A stretch of 30,066 nt of DNA. Origin: a virus. The first letter of the stretch is position 1, and every line of letters starts with the position of its first letter. The notes beneath the pieces are model-generated. The model had not been told where the DNA came from. It searched no databases and saw nothing but the letters and a program-made list of their open reading frames with translations. This document shows, piece after piece, positions 1 through 5,168 of this stretch. The translations under genes were made by a program, and so were the position numbers. The DNA is taken from the IMG/VR virus record IMGVR_UViG_3300027881_000052, positions 1 to 30,066 of that record; one strand, 5' to 3'.

Positions 1-1
1 C

Positions 2-973
2 GACCCGGACTACCCGTTGAAGGTCCTGCGGCAGATCAAGCGCATGAGGACCGGGTCGGCGTTCTACATCTCATCGTTCACCGAGCCGTTCCAGCCGGGC
101 ATCGAGGCGCACTACCACAACACGCAACGCACGGCGGCGGTCGCGGTCGGTGCCGGGCTCCCGGTGTTCTTCCTCACGAGGCAGACGCCGCCGGGTTGGG
201 CGGTCGACGTCGTCCGCAAGAACCCGTTCTCGTACTTCCAGTTCTCGATCAACACGCCGAGGCGGGACCACTGGCGACGCCTCTCACCGCGGGCCGCACC
301 GCTCGACGATCAAGTGGAGGCGATCCGGGAGTTGTCGCGCAAGGGCGTGTACATCTCGGTCCAGGTGAACCCGATCATGAGCGGCGTGACGACGGTCGAG
401 GAGGTCGTGACCCTCATCCACGAGTTGGCTCAGGCCGGAGCCCACCACCTCATCTTCAAGCACATCGAGATCGTCTCACCGGCTGCGAAGCAAATGGTCA
501 AGAAGATGCACCGCCTCTTCCCGGATCGCGGTGCGGACTTCGAGGCGTTGTTCAGCGAGACGATCGGCTCACTGCGCACGATCAAGGAGGGGTATCGCAA
601 GTCAGCGCTCGACCGCTACCTCATCGAGACGAGAGCGGCCGGAGTCACGATGGGGCTCTGCTACGAGTACGAGTACGGACGAGACGAGAGCGGCAAGGTG
701 GTCGACCGAGCCGGGGTCAGTCTCGGTCCGAAGTACACCACCGGAGATCAGTGCCACGGTCGCAAGGTCCCGATGTTCAGCCGACCGTCGCCGGACCGAC
801 CGTTCGCGCCGATCACGGTCTGCGATCCCGGCGGCTGTCTGTACTGCGCTGACCATCACGGCGGCGTCGATCAGGTCCCGTGCGGGACCGCACTGCTCGG
901 CGAGGCGACGGCGCTCAAGCCGAGAGACTACCGGGAGCCAGCATGGGCCAAGCACCGCCTTCCGATCCGCTGA
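2..973 (+). CDS. Radical SAM enzyme, spore-photoproduct-lyase-like (5' end outside window)
   Basis: The frame is already open at the left edge, so only the C-terminal 323 residues are seen. The TTG at 17 is not taken as the start. A segment near nt 205-400 resembles the middle of SPL-type radical SAM enzymes: 'FSINTPRRDHWRRLSPRAAP' is followed by a predicted helix and 'ISVQVNPIMSG'. The 'SFTEPFQPG' stretch near nt 74-100 also fits this family. The CxxxCxxC motif that binds the radical 4Fe-4S cluster must lie upstream and cannot be checked. The C-terminus is cysteine-rich, with Cys codons at 659, 752, 821, 836, 845 and 881, including C-x4-C-x2-C, which suggests an auxiliary metal or Fe-S site. 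It sits directly before a thymine-modification transferase and kinase, so the likely role is rearranging a thymine adduct in DNA, as the phage M6 radical SAM isomerase does. A photoproduct-repair enzyme is the alternative. The family call is good; the substrate is inferred. Confidence 0.75.
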   Translation, partial: DPDYPLKVLRQIKRMRTGSAFYISSFTEPFQPGIEAHYHNTQRTAAVAVGAGLPVFFLTRQTPPGWAVDVVRKNPFSYFQFSINTPRRDHWRRLSPRAAPLDDQVEAIRELSRKGVYISVQVNPIMSGVTTVEEVVTLIHELAQAGAHHLIFKHIEIVSPAAKQMVKKMHRLFPDRGADFEALFSETIGSLRTIKEGYRKSALDRYLIETRAAGVTMGLCYEYEYGRDESGKVVDRAGVSLGPKYTTGDQCHGRKVPMFSRPSPDRPFAPITVCDPGGCLYCADHHGGVDQVPCGTALLGEATALKPRDYREPAWAKHRLPIR

Positions 974-1755
974 CGTGGCAGGAGTTCGGAGCCGCACTGC
1001 TCGACACCGAGGACCTCGACCCGGTCTACGTGGCGGTGGCGGGTGCCGGGCTCGACGAGGATCAACTGAGCCGGTGGCTGCTCGCGTACTGGTGCTTCTA
1101 CTCGGCGGCGACGGCGTCGGACGTCTCTGACGCAGTCTCGTTCTGGGGTGCGATGCTCGACGAGTTCGACACCAAGGAGCGAGGGTTCGAGCGTCGGCAC
1201 TTCCGAGGCGACAAGGCGAGAGCGGCCGTGAGGACGATCATGGAGCAGGGCTCGCCGGAGGAGATCGTGCGATGGATCAGCGGCCGCGAGAACGGGCGGA
1301 CGCCGGAGCGGATCGCGTACGGAGTCGTCGCCGATCGGGTGCAGCGGCTCCCAATGTTCGGTCCGTGGATCGCTTGGAAGGCGGCGGACATGCTGGAGCG
1401 GATCGCCGGAGTGCCGGTCATCTTCGACCCGCGAGCGCTCGCAATGTACAAGGACCCGGTCCAGGGTGCGGCGCTCCTGCGTCGCGGCAACTGGCGGGCT
1501 CCGATCACCGACGAGGAGGTGGCGTGGGTCGCCGGTCTCGTCGTGCGGGAGTTCCGCGACCGGGCCGCACCGCCTCGGTACGATCGACCGTTCAACGTCC
1601 AAGAGGCTGAGACGGTCCTGTGCAAATACAAGGCGTACCGTAAGGGGTCCTACCGCGTCGGTAAGGACATCAAGGAGATGCGTAAAGGTCTCGCGCAGAG
1701 CGAGGGTCCAACAGCGGCCAGAGTCCTCTCTGCGTGCCCTACGGAGGTCACATGA
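943..1755 (+). CDS. aGPT-PPlase-type / amino acid:DNA transferase-like thymine modification enzyme
   Basis: A 270-residue, mostly helical protein. It carries the blocks I associate with the alpha-glutamyl/putrescinyl thymine pyrophosphorylase superfamily of phage base-modification enzymes: 'RWLLAYWCFYSAATAS' at residues 44-59, 'ERRHFRG' at 83-89, 'GPWIAWKAADMLER' at 140-153, and a C-terminal 'ETVLCKYKAYRKG' followed by 'VGKDI' at about 223-243. Family members replace the phosphate of phosphorylated 5-hydroxymethyluracil in DNA with an amino acid or polyamine, giving a hypermodified thymine. I cannot assign the clade or the nucleophile. The ATG at 943 is preceded by GGGAG. The frame is open further upstream (to 880), but that part overlaps the radical SAM gene and looks like shadow sequence. 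The gene overlaps the previous one by 31 bases and its stop overlaps the kinase start. A related helical domain also occurs in 5-hmdU DNA kinases, so a kinase accessory role is the main alternative. Confidence 0.78.
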   Translation: MGQAPPSDPLTWQEFGAALLDTEDLDPVYVAVAGAGLDEDQLSRWLLAYWCFYSAATASDVSDAVSFWGAMLDEFDTKERGFERRHFRGDKARAAVRTIMEQGSPEEIVRWISGRENGRTPERIAYGVVADRVQRLPMFGPWIAWKAADMLERIAGVPVIFDPRALAMYKDPVQGAALLRRGNWRAPITDEEVAWVAGLVVREFRDRAAPPRYDRPFNVQEAETVLCKYKAYRKGSYRVGKDIKEMRKGLAQSEGPTAARVLSACPTEVT

Positions 1756-2318
1756 TGAGAGTCGTCGGCATAGGAGGAGAGCCCGCGGTTGGCAAGACCG
1801 CGGTGATGCATCGAGTGATGGGCCGGATCGGACCCGGATGGAGCGAGCAGAAGCGAGGTCCGCTCGTCTGGATGGCGCTCGGCGACGTGATCGTTCTCGG
1901 GCGCTACCAGTTCGGGAAGTTCGACGGCACTGACCGGCTCTCGATGGCGGTCCAACCGGCGGCGGTCGACGCGATCGGCGCGTGGGCTCAGACCTCGAAG
2001 CTGTCAGTGCTGTTCGAGGGTGACCGCCTCTTCAACGGGTCGTTCCTCGACGCGATCGGGCCGAGGGTTGACGTTGAGCTTCACGCGATCGTCCTCACCG
2101 CTCCGGCGGACGAGATCGCCGAGCGTCACCGGGCTCGGGAGGACTCCCAGAGCGAGATGTTCATCAAGGGTCGGCGGACCAAGTATGCTCGGCTGGCCGA
2201 GCGGGAGCACGTCACGACGATGGTCAACGCCGAGCCCGAGGACATCGACCGGATCGCGTGGCACGTCCTCTCGCTCATCGGCCGGACCGGGATCACCGAC
2301 CTGATTGGAGGCACCTGA
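1752..2318 (+). CDS. P-loop kinase, probable 5-hydroxymethyluracil DNA kinase
   Basis: A 188-residue P-loop NTPase. The Walker A motif is GGEPAVGKT (residues 8-16), a hydrophobic strand leads to 'FEGDRL' (88-93, Walker B-like), and a lid-like basic segment 'RAREDSQSEMFIKGRRTK' (127-144) follows. The size and order fit small phage nucleotide or nucleoside kinases. Next to an aGPT-PPlase/AADT-type gene and a radical SAM gene, the best reading is the kinase that phosphorylates 5-hydroxymethyluracil in DNA, the activation step of thymidine hypermodification. The GGAGG at 1743-1747 serves ATG 1752 (overlapping the previous stop as ATGA) or ATG 1755; the latter has the better spacing and would remove one Met. 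A kinase acting on free nucleotides cannot be excluded from sequence. The enzyme that makes hydroxymethyl-dUMP is not in the window and would be expected upstream. Confidence 0.75.
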   Translation: MMRVVGIGGEPAVGKTAVMHRVMGRIGPGWSEQKRGPLVWMALGDVIVLGRYQFGKFDGTDRLSMAVQPAAVDAIGAWAQTSKLSVLFEGDRLFNGSFLDAIGPRVDVELHAIVLTAPADEIAERHRAREDSQSEMFIKGRRTKYARLAEREHVTTMVNAEPEDIDRIAWHVLSLIGRTGITDLIGGT

Positions 2319-2980
2319 TGCCCAATGGCAACGGCAGGAGACCGCCCAAGGCGACGTCCAAGCAACGAGGCAAGCGCAAGCCGAGGTCGAGGCAGGACGA
2401 CGCGAAGATTGAGCACCGCCGCCGGCAGGTCGCCGCGATGCTCCTCACGCTCCACAACCCGTCGGTGCGGCGGGTCCGCGACGCTCTGACGCAACTGCCG
2501 GAGCCGTTGACCGCCTCGAAGTCGACGATCCACCGCGACATCGTCACGTGCCGGGATGAGTGGGTGACGGAGAGATTCAGAGACATGGACGAGGTCATCG
2601 GCGAGGAACTTGCGAAGCTGTCGATGGCCGAGGAAGCGACGTGGAGAGCGCTCCACCGGTCGGCTCGACCGTCAGTCAAGACCTTCACTCGCACTCGCGA
2701 GATCATGGTGGACGGCGAGCCGAGGACGCTCACCAACACCTACACCGAGACCGTCGAGCGAGAGACCGACCCGCGGCTACTCCGGGCGCTCACCGACATC
2801 ATGGAGCGTCGAGCGAAGATGATCGGGCTGGACGCTCCCAAGGGCATCGACCTGAGCTCCAACGGCAAGCAACTCTCATTCACGGTCGACATCGGCGCTC
2901 CTGACTGGGCTCCGGTCGTGCTGCCGAAGGCGGAGGAGGAGCGGTTGATGCGACTGGAGGCAGGGACCGCAGAGGAGTGA
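2318..2980 (+). CDS. terS: Terminase small subunit
   Basis: A 220-residue protein placed directly before the large terminase. The first 30 residues are very basic. Residues of about 45-80 look like a helix-turn-helix with 'SKSTIHRDI' as a recognition helix, suitable for binding the packaging site. The middle is predicted helical, as in oligomerising small terminases. Near the C-terminus, 'RRAKMIGLDAPKGIDLS' matches a signature seen in many phage small terminases ('R..llGLdaP.k'). The role is to recognise viral DNA and load the large terminase. ATG 2318 overlaps the kinase stop by one base (TGATG) and has GGAGG 6-10 bases upstream. The open frame continues upstream to 2258, but that part lies inside the kinase gene. 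The call rests on context, HTH and the C-terminal signature. Confidence 0.8.
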   Translation: MPNGNGRRPPKATSKQRGKRKPRSRQDDAKIEHRRRQVAAMLLTLHNPSVRRVRDALTQLPEPLTASKSTIHRDIVTCRDEWVTERFRDMDEVIGEELAKLSMAEEATWRALHRSARPSVKTFTRTREIMVDGEPRTLTNTYTETVERETDPRLLRALTDIMERRAKMIGLDAPKGIDLSSNGKQLSFTVDIGAPDWAPVVLPKAEEERLMRLEAGTAEE

Positions 2981-2983
2981 CGC

Positions 2984-4192
2984 GTGCCAGCGAACGTCGA
3001 GATCACGTACCGGCGTCCACGCTGGCTCTACCCAAAGCAGTTCGAGGCGATCTACGACCCGGCTCGGTTCGTGTTCATCGAGGCGTCGACGAAGAGCGGC
3101 AAGACCGTCGGGTGCATCTCGTGGCTCGCTGAGAAGGCGGTCGGCGGAGTCGAGGGCAACGAGTTCTGGTGGGTGGCTCCGATCTACGCTCAGGCGAAGA
3201 TCGCGTATCGCCGGATGAAGCGGTTCCTGCCGCGGGATCACTACAAGGCGAACGACTCCGATCTGCGGCTCACGCTCGTCGTCAACGGTGCGGTGATCGT
3301 GTTCAAGGGCTCGGACAATCCGGACTCTCTCTACGGCGAGGACGTCTGGGCTTGCGTCGTCGACGAGGCGAGCCGGTGCAAGGAAGAGGCGTGGGTGGCG
3401 ATCCGGTCGACGCTCACCGCGACCCGCGGGCCGGTCCGGATCATCGGCAACGTCAAGGGTCGCAAGAACTGGGCGTACCGTCTCGGCCAGTTGGCGAAGG
3501 CCGGGCACGCCGGATACGCTTACCACCGCATCACCGCGGTCGACGCGATCCGGGCCGGAGTCCTCGTACTGGAGGAGATCGAGGACGCGCAGATGGTGCT
3601 CACTCCCGACGTGTTCAACGAACTGTACATGGCGATCGCGACCGAGGACGGTGCCAACCCGTTCGGGCTCGTCGCGATCGAGAACTGCGTTGCGCCGATC
3701 GCCGACGCTGAGCCAGTCGTCTGGGGTTGGGATCTCGGCCGCAAGCAAGACTGGACGGTGGGCGTGGGGCTCGACGAGTTCAAGCGCACCTGCCGCTTCA
3801 CTCGGTTCCAGAGGTCGTGGCCGGAGACAACGCAAGCGATCCTCAACGAGACCGGCGCTGCGAAGGCGCTCGTGGACGGCACCGGCGTCGGCGATCCGAT
3901 CGTGCAGGACCTCCAGAAGCTATCCGACGAGGACAACTTCGAGTCGTTCATCTTCACCTCCAAGAGCAAGCAGCAACTCATCGAGGGGCTCTGCCTCGAC
4001 GTCCAGCAGGGTGCGATCATCTTTCCGGACGGCGACATCAGAGACGAGATGGAGAACTTCGAGTACGTTCACACGAGGACCGGGATCAAGTACGAGGCAC
4101 CGCCAGGGCTGCATGACGACTGCGTCTGCGCTCTCGCTCTCGCTCGGCTCCGGCACGAGCAAGGCGGGTGGGCTCCGGCCGCGGCGTGGTAG
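2984..4192 (+). CDS. terL: Terminase large subunit (packaging ATPase and nuclease)
   Basis: A 402-residue protein with both terminase domains. In the ATPase domain, Walker A is ASTKSGKT (residues 34-41), Walker B is 'WACVVDE' ending at D127-E128, and 'IIGNVKGRKNW' (153-163) fits the coupling motif. In the RNase H-like nuclease domain, acidic residues lie at D250 ('WGWDLG'), D298 ('LVDGTGVGD') and D378/D379 ('HDDCVCALALA'). The product docks on the portal, drives DNA into the prohead and cuts it. Start is GTG 2984, three bases after the terS stop, with GGAG sites in the preceding coding end; no ATG gives a better N-terminus. At about 400 residues it is at the short end for the family but complete in motifs. 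Confidence 0.93.
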   Translation: MPANVEITYRRPRWLYPKQFEAIYDPARFVFIEASTKSGKTVGCISWLAEKAVGGVEGNEFWWVAPIYAQAKIAYRRMKRFLPRDHYKANDSDLRLTLVVNGAVIVFKGSDNPDSLYGEDVWACVVDEASRCKEEAWVAIRSTLTATRGPVRIIGNVKGRKNWAYRLGQLAKAGHAGYAYHRITAVDAIRAGVLVLEEIEDAQMVLTPDVFNELYMAIATEDGANPFGLVAIENCVAPIADAEPVVWGWDLGRKQDWTVGVGLDEFKRTCRFTRFQRSWPETTQAILNETGAAKALVDGTGVGDPIVQDLQKLSDEDNFESFIFTSKSKQQLIEGLCLDVQQGAIIFPDGDIRDEMENFEYVHTRTGIKYEAPPGLHDDCVCALALARLRHEQGGWAPAAAW

Positions 4193-4279
4193 GGTGGGAG
4201 TGGGAGCGGGGGATGTCAGAACCTCTACTCCTTCCTTTCCATCGGCGGCTCCGGTGGCCGACACCGCCGGGGTCGCCAC

Positions 4280-4308
4280 TTGACGATCGGCTCCGGCGGA
4301 GTTATGAG
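4280..4308 (+). promoter_or_regulatory. Possible sigma70-type promoter before the structural genes
   Basis: TTGACG at 4280-4285 is separated by 17 bases from TATGAG at 4303-4308 (five and four matches to the bacterial housekeeping consensus). It lies in the only sizeable intergenic gap. Transcription would start near 4315, just before the terminator-like hairpin at 4339. The match is modest and could be chance. Confidence 0.35.
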
Positions 4309-4338
4309 TGGTGAGGTGATTTTGATTGTCACGGGTCC

Positions 4339-4377
4339 GGCGACCTCTCTGCGCATGGGGGTCGCCATTTCTTTTTT
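4339..4377 (+). terminator. Intrinsic terminator or attenuator after terL
   Basis: GGCGACCTCT (4339-4348) can pair with GGGGGTCGCC (4357-4366). This gives a 10-base-pair stem with two G-U pairs and an 8-base loop. It is followed by ATTTCTTTTTT (4367-4377), a rare T-run in this GC-rich DNA. This is the layout of a rho-independent terminator for the + strand. The next gene starts only 26 bases later, so full termination would silence it unless read-through or antitermination occurs. Confidence 0.65.
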
Positions 4378-4403
4378 CAGCGAACCGGCCGGGAGGTAAG
4401 GCA

Positions 4404-4778
4404 ATGGGAAAGACCGTTCACAACGACGTTCTGGATGCGGCACTGGACAAGGTCGCGACGGGTAACCAGATGAGTGCGTGCGCAACCGAACCGACGACCC
4501 GGACCGAGGCGATCACGACCAACAAGCTGGCGATCGTCGCGATGACACCCGGTGACGGCAATGACTACACGGTGAGCGACGGCGACACCAACGGCCGGAA
4601 GGTCGAGGTCGGTGCGCAGACCGGCGTCACGGTCGACTCGACCGGCACGGCGGATCACGTCGCACTCGTGGACGCTTCGATCCTCCTCTATGTCACCACG
4701 TGCACGAGCCAGGGGTTGACGGCCGCAAACACCGTCGACTTCCCCGCATGGGACATCGAGATCGCCGACCCGACCTGA
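4404..4778 (+). CDS. Conserved phage structural-region protein, function unknown
   Basis: A 124-residue protein of a type I recognise from many tailed phages: 'TVHNDVLDAALDKV' near the N-terminus, a central 'VSDGDTNGRKVEV' followed by 'GVTVDSTGTADHVAL', then 'LLYVTTCTSQGLTAANTV', and a C-terminal 'PAWDIEIADPT'. The pattern is a short helix followed by beta strands. Family members lie among virion genes and are usually annotated hypothetical; a small virion or decoration protein is plausible but not shown. Start ATG 4404 follows GGGAGGTAAGG. The frame is open upstream to 4326, but that part runs through the terminator hairpin. Confidence 0.85.
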   Translation: MGKTVHNDVLDAALDKVATGNQMSACATEPTTRTEAITTNKLAIVAMTPGDGNDYTVSDGDTNGRKVEVGAQTGVTVDSTGTADHVALVDASILLYVTTCTSQGLTAANTVDFPAWDIEIADPT

Positions 4779-4793
4779 TGACCGGAGCCCACG

Positions 4794-5165
4794 ATGGACG
4801 TGTGGGTATTCCACGAGAACTTCGATGTACCGGAGTTGTGCGACCGCGCTGACGACCAGGACCCGGCAGATGTGAGCGACGGGTTCACCGGGATGACCCC
4901 GGACTATACGCCGGGGAAGCTTCGTCAAGCGGCGCGGACCTTCTGGCCGAGCGAGATGAAGGGCAGCGCACCGAACGCTCTCCAGAACGGCGAAGATCGG
5001 ATCTCCGACCCGGACTACCCGGTGGCGTTGATCTACCCGAACGGGAACGACGCCTACGGAGACCCGTGGGACGATGACTCGACCTACGCAACGAACCCGA
5101 GAGCATGGCGGATGTATTGGTGTCGCCATGCGCGGTCGGTCCCGGCACCGCCGCCGCCGGGGTAG
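4794..5165 (+). CDS. Hypothetical protein in the structural region
   Basis: A 123-residue acidic protein rich in Asp, Pro and aromatic residues. It has no signal peptide, membrane segment or family that I recognise. A DPDYP...YPNGNDAYGDPWDDD stretch around residues 75-95 is Asp-rich and could bind metal, but this is only composition. The protein ends in a proline run (PAPPPPG). ATG 4794 has GGAG eight to eleven bases upstream. Genes on both sides read as virion components, so a minor virion protein is the contextual guess. Confidence 0.65.
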   Translation: MDVWVFHENFDVPELCDRADDQDPADVSDGFTGMTPDYTPGKLRQAARTFWPSEMKGSAPNALQNGEDRISDPDYPVALIYPNGNDAYGDPWDDDSTYATNPRAWRMYWCRHARSVPAPPPPG

Positions 5166-5168
5166 ACG

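Larger units (their letters stand above)
4193..4403 (+). other. Intergenic leader region with two short ORFs
   Basis: These 211 bases between terL and the next gene hold the promoter-like and terminator elements listed separately, plus two small + strand reading frames. One runs 4213-4314 (33 residues, start ATG after a GGGAGCGGGGG purine tract, leucine- and arginine-rich). The other runs 4304-4399 (31 residues, ATG overlapping the first, spanning the terminator and stopping four bases before the next gene). Neither has a recognisable family, and their composition is unlike the flanking genes. They could be leader peptides or chance frames. A pyrimidine-rich stretch lies at about 4222-4239. 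Confidence 0.3.

Noticed and set aside
3920-4279. Minus-strand frame starting in the terL downstream gap
   Set aside because: It lies almost entirely antisense to terL, and its start has no ribosome site or family resemblance.
5006-5021. 16-base repeat CGACCCGGACTACCCG also present at 1-16
   Set aside because: Both copies are in coding DNA (Asp-Pro-Asp-Tyr-Pro) in unrelated proteins, and a match of this length is plausible by chance in biased GC-rich sequence.
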